The notes under the pieces are model-generated. The model ran no database searches. It saw nothing but the letters and a program-made list of their open reading frames with translations, and was not told the DNA's origin. Positions 37,720-52,525 of a stretch of 64,000 nucleotides of DNA are shown piece by piece. How positions within the stretch are numbered: position 1 is the stretch's first letter; each line of letters starts with the position of its first letter. This DNA is from Oxyruncus cristatus. Lineage: Eukaryota; Chordata; Aves; Passeriformes; Cotingidae. Where the stretch lies: positions 124,885 to 188,884 of the forward strand of contig VXAY01000126.1 in the NCBI GenBank assembly GCA_013399855.1, read 5' to 3'. The position numbers were made by a program, and so were the translations under genes.

Positions 37720-40700
37720 GTCAGTTTCTAATCTTTATTTATTTTTCTCTGTTTCTCCTGACATGACTGTAGTTATGTGAACTGAAGGTTAGGACGTTGC
37801 TGCCAAGTGTGTGCTAGGGCATGTGTGCATTTGCATTGTGAAGGAAGCGTGCTGCCTTCCCCCACCTGCTTCAGCTCTTCCTTGCAAGTGCATGCACACT
37901 CTTCACTCTTTATCTGCAGTGCTCAGAGAGGTGCAGGCTGACCCCACAGCTACTGTCAGCTCCAGTGCCAGAGGGGCTGAGTCAAATCTAGCGTACTATT
38001 GTAATTTAAGACCGTCGTTATTTATCTACATAGATGTTTGTGGGTGGGTGCTAGATGTGCTGTAAATACTTTCCTTCTGGCGGTGTGTGTGCTATAACCT
38101 GTTTGAATGACACCTATAAAAAAAGCCAACATTTTAGGCACAAGGAGACACATTAATAACTGAATAAGTGTAACTGATATAAGTATAATTGATAACAAAA
38201 ACAACAGAGATAGCAATCTTTTCTCAAAAATGACCTTACTAATTTGAAGGTTTGTTTCACAAAATTTTATCAATCAGCCTTTAAAACAGATTTGGAAACA
38301 ATGAGAAAAATGTTATATTGTAGAGCTTGCTGTTGTTCCTCACAGGTCTGAAGCTTAAACCTACCATGATCTGTTGGTCTGTAAGATTTCAACTACATTT
38401 TTCTTCCTGTATAAGTGATAATAAAGGGTCATGCTGGAATATTTAGATTGACTTCCATTGAAATTGCCTTCATTCGCAATTTCTCTAGCAAGTCTGTTCC
38501 TTTGTGTGGAATAACACAGGTCCTTAAGTACTTTCTGTTATGAGCTAAGTGCATGAGTTTTTATGACCTGAACCTACTCTGTAATAAGTAGAGGTCTCTT
38601 TGAACAACTGCATATCTTTGCTGGCTGTGTAAAAATGGTATTAGGATCAAAGCCTTTAGGTTTAATTCTGTCTTTTGTAATCCAAAGCTGCAGATTTTTT
38701 AAAGGCATAAATGTGCCATAAGTGAATTTCCATGGGATTTAGACAAGCCTGCCATTTGTGCCTTTGAAAACTTCCTTCTGGGATCCAACATGAAAACAAA
38801 ATTGAATTTTGTGTTTCTCTTTTTAGCATGTCAGCAGTCTGTCTTATTTTATATATTATCCATGCATATAGAAACACAAGAAAGTGAAAACATTACACAT
38901 AAATACCATTACTGTTGATAGTATACCTAAATAATCCTGCAAAGTTTTTTCCAATGCAATGTACAGGTCAGGGAAGAGAATACAGTTTTCTCCTACACTT
39001 GTGAACTTAGCTTTGTGCAGCACAGCGTAAAACTTAATACAGTAGTGAAATATTCTAAGTAGCTGTCAAAAACGCCACCAACATACCGTCTGTCTGCTCT
39101 TACACTACATTAGCATACCTCTAAACCCAGAGTGAGAATTAAGACACGATTACAGGATACAAAATTATTCTGCAGTTTCTGTGGAATAACATAGCCTGAA
39201 TTTCCAGCTGGCAACACTCAAGAGTGTTTGAGAGGAGAAGAGATGTTGCTGACCTAGATCAATTTTTGTGATCATTCCTGTATTTTTGTTCTCTGAAGTA
39301 TCAACCTTACATGTTAAAAAAGACTGAATGTTTTCATCAGACTTTCTCATCTTATTCGAATGCTTTGTCCTAAATACTGTAGCCCTTTAACATGGAAGAA
39401 TTCTAATCTAAAATGCTAAAACCTTTCACTGGTATTTCTGTGCAAGTCTCTCACTGGAAAGGAAGGAACATGCTCCTGGCTTTTGAACATACACAGCTGT
39501 TTGAAGTTTAAGTGTTGATTGTGTGAGACAGATACCACAGCTGAAACTGTATGTGAGTTTTCTTCCCCTGTGTCCTACTTACAGTGAATTCTCCTCATGG
39601 GATGCATTTGTAGTAACAGTCCCACGTGATAATGTTGATAAATATATTTTCATGAGCAGGAGTAAATATCTCATGTGGTAGTATTTTTTGGACTCATGTA
39701 GGAATTTGCAAGTATGCTTTGAAAGTGTTTCTGGGGAGAAAGGCAGCAGATAGTCTCTATTTTAAAGTTCAATGTAATGCTCACCCTGTTATCTGTTCTC
39801 TGTGGTCACAACAAATACTTGGCCATGATTGCATCATCCATTTGTTACGTCGCTGAATGTTAGACTGCAATTTCACCGGAAGTGAAAGCAAAGAACCAAA
39901 TAAGTTTTAGGCAATGAGCAAATAATTATAATCCTTCACTTGAGATAAGCTTCTTCTTTTGTTATCTGTAACTCTCAGCTGCAAGACCATCTTCTGCAAA
40001 GCAAACAGTTAGGAATAAATATTGTGAGGTGGGTCCTGTTCCTTGGAATTATGCTTGTTTTGTTCCTGCTCAGTTAGAGCACCTGAGCGCTTCCCCTCAC
40101 TCCCACTGCTCTTCTCTCTGTGTTCACTTTCTTAACGCTAGACCATCCTTTCCCCATACAGCAAGCAAGGCATTGGCTTCTATCTCCCTGGAGGACTCCC
40201 AGTGTTAGATACCCCAACTAATCCTCCAGGCAGTACTTCACCCCTTCCCAAGTAAGAAGGAGAGAAGCAAGTAGGAATGGGAAATGGGGATGTGTTCAGC
40301 ATAGAGAAAGAAGGTGTCTGCTGCTGATTGAGGCTGCTAGCTACCTGACTTGGAGGGGAAACCATAAAGAAGATGTGGCTCACCACATCTTAATTCCAAT
40401 CATAGTGGCTCTTGTACTTCTGAGGCCATCTTAACTTGAAAAGCAACAGGACCACTGTCTTTAAAGACCTGTAGACTGCCATTTTCCCAGTGTCTCTTTC
40501 AGTGTGTGTATAGTTTTGTTGTCCTCGGAGTTTTGTGGTGTTGAATTTCACTCCAATTATGTACTAATTAATACTCTATGCACTGTGTGAAACAGAACTT
40601 CCCCTTATTTGTTCTAGGCTTGTTATCTGATGACTTGATTTGTTTTGTTATATATTACTAGTAATCATCCTACAGTAACCTCTTTCATGCCACTCACAAC

Positions 40701-43700
40701 AGAGACTTCTCTTATAACGCCGCTCATCTCTCTTTCCAAGCTAAAGAACTGTAGCCTGTCTGGTCTCCTGATTTATGGAAGCTGTTTCCTACCCCAATCT
40801 TGCCAACCTTGTAACGAATCTTACATTCCCCCCACTCTTGCACTGACAAGGCCTTGCTGCCTCCCTCGCTCCATGGCTCCAAATTTCTTTCTGCGCCACA
40901 CACACACGACCACCTTCTTTTTCTGTTTGTGTTAAATATGTAATTCGTAGAGATGTCACAAAAGTCTCGGATTGGCTACCTAGCTGGAATTTCACCTGGA
41001 ATCAACCATCTTCTACCCTAACACTGAGGGGAATGGGCTAAACCATGACACTGGTTACTTAATTGTGTAAGTATACAAAAATAATGTTTGCAAAATAAAG
41101 ACCACCTTTCAAGTCACTTGTTTAGATCTTTCTTTCTCTTCTGAATGTTACTTTTGTACTTGCTCACAATTAGAAATGATGGTGGAAAATCAACTGGAGA
41201 GTAATAAAGTCTCCAGAATGGGGGATTGACTAACTTAAAAACTAATTGTGAAATCACATCGAGTTTTTCAAACCATTGGGACTGGAGAAATGTATTTATT
41301 GGTGGCATCTGTCTTTCATGAAATAGTTGTGTACTCCACTACAATGCATGAAATTTAAGTTTACTACAGGATTTAACGTAAGAAACTGAAAGAAGCACTA
41401 AAAATGAGGGGAGTTAGGAAGCACTGGGCTGAGACAGCCACTTGGTGTCTAGCTTCAGGGCCAGAAGCCTGCCACCCCCAACTGGTCTAGTCAGCTTTGC
41501 TGAGAGGGAGGATTGTTCGACACCATTCTATTGCAGTAATGGTGGTTCTGGGAGGAAGACTAGCACCTTGGTGTTGGTCTGCAGAGCTTCCATACATGTT
41601 CACCAGGTCATGTGCAGCTAGTTAAATTTTTCGTATGCAATGCCAAATTGTGTGTGCAAATGTCTACATGCATATATGTATGCATTCCAAGTGTCTTCTG
41701 CAGTTTAGGGCAGTGTCCTTAAGGTTGCATGTAGTAAGTGGGTCACCACTGAGTCAGAGATTTGATTAATAACTATTCACAGAAACGGAAAAGGTGTCAA
41801 CAAAAGATACCATGATTCTCAGTGCACAATACTTTGAATTGCTGCTTAGTATGCCTTGAGTTTAAATTCTCTGCTGGGTTCAGATCCCCCTTCAAAACAA
41901 TTTAATCTAGACATTACACATTTTGTATATGTGTACTACCCCCTGTACCTCTGAGTAAAAGGACACCTGCAGCAACCCTCCAGTGGTTTTGTCTGTTATG
42001 TTTAATTTCAAGCACTCATGAAGAAAGGGAAAAAATTATGTTTGAATAAAGCAAACCATGTTGGACTTTTGTTTTGGTAATAGATAACAGTTTGCTGGGG
42101 TTTTTATCCTTTCAGTTCAGCAACCAAACTGAGGAATTCATTATTTGCACAGCCTTAGGCAGAAGTAATTTCTAGAGTGCCTGACAACATGCTTATCAAT
42201 GCATAATCAGATTTTCCTCATGTTTCCCATACTTTTTTCCCCAGGATCTTGCATCTTTTTTTTCATTACAGTGCAGAAGAAAATATGAAGTTTATCATTA
42301 AAACACAGGCCTTGTTTCAATAACCATTCATACTGGCTCAATGCATCAGCAAGTCACCCTGAAGCAAAAATTTCATCAAAAATTTCTAAATCATGTGTGG
42401 ATGCAAAATCATGTTCTTGTCAAATTATCTAGTGTGCAACAGGAAAGTGATCCTGATTTTGCACAAATTGCAGGGTGAAAAATGATCCTCTGCAAAAGTT
42501 AGCCAGTATAATCTTTGAAACCATAGGTGTACTAACTAATTTTGCCTGATAGGTACCACATTAATGTTGTGTTCTATGTTACAAGGCGGCTTAAAAATAG
42601 ATTTATTGTGTCATCAAACCACAATCTTATACAGGAAAGTCCATCTTCCAAAATCGATTTGTTCTTTACTAGGATCAGGGAAAAGAGAACACAGAGTGTT
42701 GCAACTTCATGCTGTCTGTTTCAGCTATTGGACTTCAGGCCAACATGCAGGCTGGCCAGCAGTGCCTCTTAGCAAAATAGCAGCAGCAGCAGAGATGGAA
42801 ACTTGTCCTTTTGTCTGCTTTGTTTGCCACATTTGGCTGCTTAGTTCCTTACACAGACCAGAGATGAATTGTTGACTACCTTTATCCTGCTATGTGGTAC
42901 CCCTCATCCATCTTCCACCTTGCTCAGGTAAAAGGAGTCATGAAGGCACATTTCTCCCTCTCATGCAACAGTAATTGCCCAGAAGATTTCTATTGACCTG
43001 CACCTGTTAGTCTCCAGTCCTGCAATAGTCATGCATGTGTCTAGACTTCATAGAGCAAATAATAAGTCTGAAGGCTTCTCAGGTAAAATGAAAACCTCCA
43101 GGTGGAAGGTTTCATCTTCAGCATGAAGCCATTAGGAATTGCTTGTAACCCCTTGCAAAGCACAGTATAGCAAACAAATAAATGTGTTCTAACTTTACAG
43201 CTCTATTGCACTTCTTTGGATGCAGGATAAACATCTCATCTGAATGTGGCTGGGGCAAGAAGCTGCGTTGTTTGGCACACCACCAGGATTCCTCTTACTC
43301 AACTTTGGCCAAGTAAAAGTGAGGCTTGTAATCTAACCTTTTAACCTACAGGCAGTAATATTCAGTAGTAACAGACACATCCAAGGGCAGTTCAGGCCTT
43401 CTATCCTGAACTCCTAGCTTAACATAAGATGAGGCTTTTCCCTGGGAGTGGCTACAAGAGAACATCTTAGCTTAGGGCTACACAACTGCATGATAATAGA
43501 GAGTGGTACCTTGCAACTAGACTTGAAATGTCCAAGTGTAGAAACATACAATAAAGTGAGTAGCATACAATAAAAAACATACCGTTGTAAATTATACAAA
43601 GTTAATATATTTTAACTGTATTGTCGTATTACTTTAGCCACATGCCTTTATTTTGCAAAATGTAACATAAGTCTATAAAAGCCTTTAAAAATCCACATTT

Positions 43701-43879
43701 ATAGCAACAGGCCAGATCATTACTATAACAACTTGCTTTAACTCTATTTCATGCCCTGAAAGCTTCCTGATGTTATAAATGTTGTGCTTTAACCCTGGAT
43801 AGCATCTAAGCACTCCCCCCATTGGTGAGATCGGGGAGCAAATAGGAAAGATAAAGGTGAGAGAACTCATGGGTTGAGC

Positions 43880-44530
43880 ATCTTAGAACAGCCGGGACCA
43901 GTTCATCGCTGTGTGAGTGTAACCCAAACTGTGTATTCCATACCCTCTATGTCATTTCCCAGGAACTGTTAATAGACCCTTTGCAGCAGCTGCCCAGAGC
44001 ACACCTGACCCCTCAGGCTCAGCTGGGGGTTAAGAGGCCTGTGAGATAGGAGGGTGTTCCTGTCCTCACACCAATGACTCGGGTGTGATAACTCCCCTCT
44101 GGGGTGTCAGTAGCACCTCCACACCCAGCCTGAGGGGGTCACGTCTGCTAATGGGCCATCAAGGATTCCAAAAATATCCCATGACTCACAATCACCCAGG
44201 AACTCCCTGTCCTGGGGGAGGTCCTGGGCATTCCTGCCTGAACCTGGGGGAATATAATGTTGGGGGCTTGGGACTTCTGGTACCACTCGTGGGATCCAGA
44301 GGAGGACCAGAACCTCAACCAGACTGCGAACACCACTCTCAACCAGACTGTGACCATCACTCGCACCAACAGGTTTTTCCGCTCCTTTTACTCTTGGACT
44401 CAGGGGGACCACATGAGTCTCAGCATGGAGGCCAATGAACACCATTCTGTTCATGCCCCAGGGTGCCGGGTTATACATCTGGGGTTTTATGTATTTTCCA
44501 TCGGAGAGAATGGAGGGGGAAGGATGAACA
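43880..44530 (+). mobile_element. GC-rich LTR-like element, probably avian endogenous retrovirus
   Basis: This block is clearly richer in G and C than its surroundings. It contains the string cagcctgagggggtcacgtc, the segment cctgaacctgggggaatata (a possible TATA-type promoter near 44245-44255), and a short internal near-duplication of cctcaaccagactg (about 44312-44355). The order resembles retroviral LTRs common in songbirds and related birds as I remember them. No coding internal part is next to it. Boundaries are approximate and no target duplication was identified. Long open frames on both strands here (44085-44598) follow from the base composition and I do not take them as genes. Confidence 0.55.
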
Positions 44531-47500
44531 GGAGTGCACAAACCTTTCATTATTAGATTATTAAAAATACACAACCATGAGTTTTCAGCAGATAACATCG
44601 TGGATAGCAGTTGCTAAGGCAAATTATCATAGGTAAGCACACTGGCTATAGTGCACTAGATCCTTAAGTTATAAAGTAAGACAAATAATTCAAAAGTAAT
44701 TTCTTATGGCTGATTTCTAAACTTAAAACAATATCCATGATGGCACTGTTGTGTGTACACTACTGCAATGTTTTTATGTATTTTAGTACCATGCCACAGT
44801 ATGAAGTAAAGCAACCTCAGGAGTGAATTGTGACGTTCTTCGGTCAGCAGCAGAAGTTTACAGAGAGCTTTAAAATGACATTAGAGAAGTTCTCTTGTAT
44901 GTATTTTTATTGTTGTTCATAGAGTTGTTTTCACTTCTAAACTACAACAAAAACCTAGCTAGTGCTTTACCACAGACTTGATACAATTTTTCATGTGCCA
45001 GTTTTCAAATGCAAGGGGTTCCACCACAGACCAGCTTCTTTGCCACATAGGTGTTTCACATCACAGCAGCTGGCCTTGCCACATGGGCAGTTTGACAAAT
45101 GATATGTTATTGCTTAAGCACAGATTATCTTCACGCACAGGATACTGAGCTGGGCACTTTACTTTCATTCCAGTGTGTGACAGTGCATGCTGTTTGCACA
45201 CTCTGGTGGATTTTCTGCCTGTTTCTTTTGGTCAGCCTTCTGTGAAGGAAAAGAGCTAAACTACATACCATTAACTGGCAAGACAAATACATTCTAAGGT
45301 AGTTTTTTGTCATGTTTGCCATTCTAAAGTGAACTTTTGTCTGTCATGTAATTTAAATTCTTTACAAGGTTTTTGTTCCCCTTTCCCTCTTTAGTAAAAA
45401 CTTATTTCATATGGAGTTTAGCTTTCCTTCAGGCACATTTGATCAGGAATTTCCTAGTTTGACAAGGAAATAATGAACTAAATCTGAGTCTCACTTGCTA
45501 TTTTAAGTGGGTAAATATACTCATTGCTTCCTTAGCATATTAGTGGTTGCTACTTGTTTTTCCAGTTTGGAAAGCAATGAGATTTTCTGCTAATTGGGTT
45601 AGGCTCACTTTCCTGCACTGTGAAGACAAAATGAGGACAACTAGTAAAGGACAAAGGCTTTTAGATTTTTCCTAATCTAAATTAGAAAAATTCTAGATTT
45701 TCCAAAGCAAAGCATTGTTTATATATTAGTCTTTGGAGATTCTGGCATCTATTCCATTTTACAGTTTTGTGCTGTGATTTGCTTTCATATTGCTACATTA
45801 AAGGCATATGTGGTCTTTGAAAAAGGAAATGCTAACTCCTTACCACTTAATATGTCTTAATTACATACGAAAATTATTGCTTTTGACTTCAGATTCCTGT
45901 TCTTTTTTTCAAATTCTAGACTGCTTACACCCACTAGTGAGCTCAGTTTCTATCACTAGCAATCAAAAATGTTATCTTTACTGAGAGGTTCATGCTTGTT
46001 CCACCACTGGCAAAGATCTGTGATAAGAAAGAGCCTGTACTGATATTGAGCGGCTACTGCAACTCTAAATGTCTGCTGCATCAGACAAAAGTAGTGGTGT
46101 GAAGCACCAGAGCTACCGCAGCACTGTGCCCTTGTGTTCCACCGATTCTTCCCCTGTTCTGGAGCCTCAACTGCAAATTGTGTCTGCTCTAGCAGCAAGG
46201 AAAGAAGACTGGAAATTCCAGTGGCTTTCTCTCCCTGCCCCCCTATGCTGGCTCCATTTCTCAACAAAGTGCCAGAGGAGACCACGGAGATTTGCCACGT
46301 ATCTATGTAGAGTTGGTGGAAATATCTAGGTTTTGGAGGAGCGTGGTGAAAGAGAATGTTCATAGGTCAGAAGAAAACTAGGGAGTGTCATAATCCCAGT
46401 AGCAGTTTGAACTGAAATATGTAGCATATTCTTCAAGAAAAAACACATTAGCTGGGGACTGGAGGATTAGCAAGGGCAGAAAATGTGCCTATCTTGCTGA
46501 AGGTTGAGCTCTGTGACTTTCACTTTGTTAGGAATACATACTTGCCTAATTGAGGTATTCAGTGTTACATCAGTGGAACAAACCAGACATGGCTGTGGAC
46601 CGGAAAGAGGTGCACTTGTAACTGTAGAGGAAACAGTATACCAGGGGCAAGCCAGTGAAGATAATGTCTACTCTTCCATTTACCCTGGAAGGGGATAGCA
46701 TTGGTAAAGCTGATGCTGCTTTTGATTCACTCTTCCTATGATCTTCAGAAGAAGAGATGCAATAGCAGGATTGTTGTCCTGTTCATGACGGAACATAGGA
46801 CTCTGTGTAGCACTTCAGCCTCTAGCAAACCTGAGCTCACAGATGTAACATCTGCAGGCCTCCCTAGGCCTCCAATGCTCCCTCTGACCCTGACATTGGC
46901 AGGTGGTTGGTGCTCTTGAAGACCCCTCTTTATTTGAATCAGAAAAGCCTTTTAATGAAAAAATTAAAATTTTGGAATTTATGCTTTAGGTGTGCCTTTT
47001 TGTTTTTAACATATATAGTCAAATATCTATGCATATAGTCAGTGCTACCATGAGGGGATCTTTCCACTCAAAGATGAAACCTAGCCTTCCTGACTCTGCA
47101 AGACAAGGAGCAAATGTTTTCTTTCCACATAGAAAGACTTAGAACAGTATGTTCAGTGACTGTTCTGTGCCAAAGTTCCATCTTCATTGATACACCCTAA
47201 AGAACTTATTTATTAAAATCCTACTGGAGCGTGTTAGGTGGAAACGAAGACATTAATCTAACACTGCTGGAGTTGAGAAATACCTGTCCCTGGTGATGTA
47301 CTGCAGAAATACTGTTCCTTCTTCCCTGCCAAGAGTAAGGAAGGTTTCAAGTTATCTGCTCTAGAGAGTGGTCTCATTGTATCTGTATGGCTACATGCCC
47401 ACTCTGTAGTGAGCATAATAAAGATGCCTTAACTATAAAAGCACTGATTGGTGGTGAGAATTAAGCTTCTCACTCAAGTTCACTTTCAGTAGGAAGATTT

Positions 47501-50500
47501 CCATTAATTGAAATGAGTATAATATTTTTCCTGACAAGTTTCTGTGATGGTTTTGTGGATACATTGGATATTTCCAGTGAGGTTTCAGTGAAAGTAGATA
47601 CTAAAGATATAAGGTGAAAGTCAAAAGATTAATGGTAATTTTGATGCTACAGTCATTTATTCATTGCCAGTGTGTATCTGATGTCAGCTTTGTTAGCTTG
47701 CCTTTCTGGTGATTAATCTTTACTGATTACTAGAGCATTCTGATTTAATAGATGTGAGGATAGCTAGGAAGACAGGCTATGCTTTTTATCTTTCTAGCTT
47801 CCTTGTTTATTCTCATAGCCTTTTTCAGCTCTTGTACCTATTTGAACAAGATTTGTGGAGCTGATCTCAAGTTACCCCACTATCAATCTTTCAGTTCTTT
47901 CAGGAATCATCCTTGCCTTTTTAGGGTAGTGTCACATAAATACTCCATAGACATTCTGCAATCACGGTATCTGATGCTTTTATACATGCAGAGGTTTCCA
48001 ACTCATTTAGCTCACGTTTTTTTGTGGGTGGTACAAAAAAGGTACAATGTACTACTGAGTTTTTCTCATTGTTATCATTCTCCTTGAATGCTGTCTTGTG
48101 AACTTTGTACATTCTGCACTTCATGCTGTTTATTGCCCTCCATTTTAGCCAAGACTTCATGCTCCTCTAATTCTTTCACAAGGCCTTACCACCTCCATTG
48201 TAGCTAATAATGTTCTACGTGGAATCTATCAATGCCTTGTTAAACACTATTCTGTTGGTACATCCTACTTTTCCTTTATTTAAACAAAAATAATCACTTA
48301 ACCATGGAAAGATGTTAAATTGGTCTGGTATAGGTCTATTCATTTTGAAAGCTTCTTGCAGTTCATATATAGTTTATTAACCACTTGCCATAGCTGTGTG
48401 TTGTTAGCCATCCTCTTACTAATCAAAATCTGGGCATTAGATGGCATCTATATGGATGGCCTTTTATGATTATTATTATAGTAATTACTTGCTGATTAAT
48501 ACAATTTTTCAAGAAATCTCAGGAACGTTCTGAAACATTGCCACCTTGTGGCTTCAGAAAGATCACCATCTTTAGCAGTAATTTTTCATGTACTTACTTG
48601 GAAGAAAGGACAGAGCATATTTGAATTTACAATAGTTCACTAATTCTGTCTTTGTTTTCCAGATTACAGAAAGTATACATGAATCCCAGTATTTTTACAC
48701 AAAGTTGTTCTTCCATGCATTGCACAAGGCTTCTTTTCTCTTTTTTTTTTCCTTACAGGGAATGAAAATGGATGTGCAGTGTAATGTAGGGATGATAGAG
48801 ACTGTAAACCTACTAAGAAGTAGCTTTTAAAATTACTCAAAATTGAGCTTGTTATGGTATAATTAGGTAGCAGGTGGTAATACTTAGGATGTACTTTGGA
48901 GTTTCTGCTGACTAAGTAGAAGCTGAATCTCAAAATTATATAGATGAGTTGACTTTGAAACAATCTTATTAATGTTTTATATGCATGTCTGATGCTTGTT
49001 TTCTCTGGGGAAAAAAAAGGTTTTTAATTATGGTGGCTATTTCCATTTAAGTATAGCACTAACAAAAGAAGAACTGTGATGGACTGCAAAAACTGTTGGG
49101 TTAGATTTCATGTTTCATATTGTAAAAAATCTTATGTAGATGATCAAAATGCTCCTCCTCCTTTTCCTATTTGTCATCATTGTTGGACTGTTACTATAAC
49201 AAAGAAAAATATTCATGTTTTATCAGCCAAGAAACATACTTGTCAAACCTGGTTTTGTTACATTTTTTCTTTCTCCATTTTTAAAGTCCCTACGAAAATG
49301 CAAAAAACCATGAGGGTACCATGAGAATGGAGTCTTTCCTGAATTATGTGGCTCAGTGTTAGGGACTGTGAGAAAAGACCAGGATCTGGAGTGCCATCCA
49401 GAGTTACTGCTTTCCCCAGCATGAGATTGGGAACCTCCAAGTCCCATTCAAAGCAAGTTCCACAAGACACAGACACAGCTCTCTGCCATCCAGGCTAGGG
49501 CCCAGGCTCCCTGATGGGCGAGGGCAGCAGTGCCAACACACCTACCTGGAAGGAGGAGTTCAGCACAAACATAATGAAGCTGACTGGAAGAGACAGAGCT
49601 GTATCTATTACAGCCCTGCGCTCATGGGATTGAAAAAACATGCGAAGCAGTACATTTCTCTACATGGCCCTTCAGCAGGTCCAGACTGTAACTTCATTCT
49701 CAAAATGAATTCCACTGGATGTGCATATCCAGTAGCACGAAAGGAAAAGGAGAAATGAGATTCAAAAAACCAGAGAAAAATAAGAGCCTGCAGCTCTGAA
49801 GCAATGGTACAGTTCCCTCCATTTCTTCTCTTCTGTATCTCAGAAAAAATGACAACTGTTTCTTTTGATAAAGAAGTCTACATTGACTATAAATAATATT
49901 TCCACTTTGTTTTCTCTATATCTCACATTAGAAACTACAGGAATATAATTTAGCATGGAGAAGCACAGCAAGCGTATCCAATTTATACGTAGAAGTTTTT
50001 GAGGAGTCATCCAACTGCATACCATACAGTTGGGAAGAAAGGAGAGGATGTTGGCTAGGAACATTTAAGATATTATTTCTGTGTTTGAGCCTTCTTTTCT
50101 GATGAAGGGAGAGTGGATTCATGAAATGATTTACAGCTTGCTGAAGGAACTTGAAAATGTATCACAGTCATTTCCCATACAGATGTCAAAATGAATTATT
50201 TTGTACAGTAGGAATAACTGCATAGTGTTGTTTGGGGAGCTGCATGAAATGATTCTAAATCAAGGTGAAAATTTCAAAGGACTTTGAGAAAGTCATAAGT
50301 ATTTGGAAGACGCAGTAAAAAAAGAAAGATAATGATTTTCAAAATGGGAGGGGGACAGGTATCTTCATTTGGAAACAGGCACAAGAAATTTATTGGGAAC
50401 ATGCACTGGGGAGTCCCACAAAAGCAGAGCTGGGGTGCCTTTGGAGAGGCTGTCTAGGCCAGGGAGGGGGATAAGAGAGGGAGTTTTGCTGAGAAGCATC

Positions 50501-50780
50501 CAAATTGAAGAAAGCTGAAGAGAGTGTTGGGGCAGAATAGAGCACACAAATGATGGATTTTTTTCTTCAATAGTCTCTGCTTGCTTTTTCTGATCCCCTC
50601 TCAGAAAAGAGAAATTGCACAGCTGCTAGAGGGTGCTGAACCTTGGGTCCTCTGCTATTTTAGAAGCCACACTTGTCCATGGTAAGGTAGCAGGATGGCT
50701 TCAGGCCTTCCCAGGAGGCTGCAGGCACCCTGCACTCCTTATCCTTGTGCTGCTGTCTCCCTTGGTGCACAAGTCTTAGA

Positions 50781-50880
50781 GGAACTCTGGAGATCATTCA
50801 GTCCAACCACTCCCTCAAAGCAGGACTGCCAGCAACACCAGGTCTGGTCAACTTTGTCTAGTCTAGTGAAGTCTTGAATA
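50781..50880 (-). mobile_element. Short CR1 LINE 3' fragment, minus strand
   Basis: The plus strand reads ggaactctggagatcattca then gtccaaccactccctcaaag and ggtctggtcaactttgtcta. This is the typical subterminal CR1 3' block in reverse orientation. The terminal octamer-like repeats are missing or too diverged to see. The fragment may extend to about 50925, where a second gtccaacccagactgaaag segment occurs. Confidence 0.72.
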
Positions 50881-52493
50881 ATTATTAAAACTTTCCCTCA
50901 GGTCCAACCCAGACTGAAAGCTGCAGTCCAGGAGCTTGAATTTACAATTAGGGTTGAGAACATTCCAAACAGCAAGTAGTAATGTAGTCTTTTTGGCCAT
51001 TAATAATGGGGAACATCTTTTTTTTTTAAATCCATTTCTCTGCCTTTGTGTATTTTCCCTCTTTGTCATGCTTGTTCTTGACTAGGGCCAAGGTAGCACT
51101 GAGCAGTTCTTAACTGGCTTGGTAAGCACATTTTAACTTGTCTTGGAGTCAAAGTGAATGTTTGTTCCTTCTCTAATTTCTAGTGATTCTTCATTGCTGT
51201 GGGAAAAAGAAATTTGGATGTTTTTCTAGATTGAGTGTCCTTTTCAAAAACAGCTATGTCTTCACTAATAGTGCAGAAATCCTTGTTAATGAGGAGGAGA
51301 CAGTTGGCAGAGGCAGCCCAGTTTGGCATTTGAAATTCCAGACTAGGACTAGGAATGTAAAATGTTGTAAATGAAGAAAATATAGGTCCTCATCTATAAT
51401 TTTCTTTTCTTTGTGAGATTTATGCAGGGAATACAAAATCATTGACTGACAATTACAATCTCAGAAAAGAATCTTTTTTTTCAGCATGTGATTTCACTTC
51501 AGACCATGTTAATGATAAGTGAAGATTTACAGCAGGAGAAAAAGAGAGTACAAACTCCTAAAATAGTGGAAGTTGGTCATAGGGCCAAAATTTAATTTTC
51601 TGTGTAGAAAACAGCTACAATAATCCTAAACAACAATGTGAATCAGTGAGAATGGTAAAAATGTGAAAACATTTTTGTCTCTACTAGACCCTGTGTTTAG
51701 GAATATGTCACATGTTGAGCTTACCTCAATGCAACATAATTTGTCACCAGTAAGAAGTTTTGCAACATGAGTGTTGTTTTATTTTGGTAAAAGTTGTTTC
51801 TAATCGATTAGTGCTCCCTGTGTTGCTTTTTCGATTTTTTTTTCTTTTATCACTTGCCCCTGTCAGAGGCAACAACCACTCAGTCATGAATGCCTCCACA
51901 AATATGACTGGCCTTGCTTTAGTTCTGTCAGTTGTTCCATTCAATACACTATGCAGCCATATACATCTAGTTTTCATTTTATTCTGGTTTTCAGATTAAT
52001 TTTATAATCAGATAGCCACAAGGGGGCAAATGAAAGAAACAGACAACAATGGTACGACTTGTTGAATAGAGATCCAGGTGGAGCCCTTTTCCAAAACTTC
52101 CAACAGCTATATTTTGTGTACATGAATTCACTCTTGCTGCTCCAAAACTCTAAGTCCTTCAGCATTCCTTAGACTGACCTGAAGGGCAATACTGCTTTTC
52201 TTGACAAATGAGATTTTGCCCCAAGTAGAAGAGACTTTTCTTGTATTCTTTCTAGCAAGCTAAAAGCTGTATTTCATTTATTTTCAGTGCTTCAATACTT
52301 TCCATTTTCTCACATTTTTCAGTCTCCTCTTCAGTGGCAAATCCTTACAGTCATGATGCTGCTTCCCTTCTTGGTTTGAAAGGTCAGAAGTGGTTGGCCT
52401 TTGAGAAAACCATAATTGAGTCTTTCCTTGCTCGATCAGTCTGAAGCTTCTAACCCTCTCTGTAAAGACTCTACAATTCTTTCTCAGTAATCC

Positions 52494-52496
<3 letters not shown>

Positions 52497-52525
<29 letters not shown>
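52497..52525. repeat. Poly-T run (29)
   Basis: Twenty-nine consecutive T followed by cctcatctc. Confidence 0.95.

Noticed and set aside
40600..41052. Possible LTR ending ctaaaccatgaca
   Set aside because: The last dozen bases resemble the end of avian ERVL LTRs, but nothing upstream matches in order and no TG start could be placed.
44107..44598. 163-codon minus-strand frame and 117-codon plus-strand frame
   Set aside because: Both lie within the GC-rich LTR-like element. There is no viral or host protein similarity that I recognise.
45956..46363. 135-codon open frame on the minus strand
   Set aside because: No recognisable domain, no splice or start context, and an overlapping open frame on the other strand. 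It reads as chance in a locally less AT-rich stretch.
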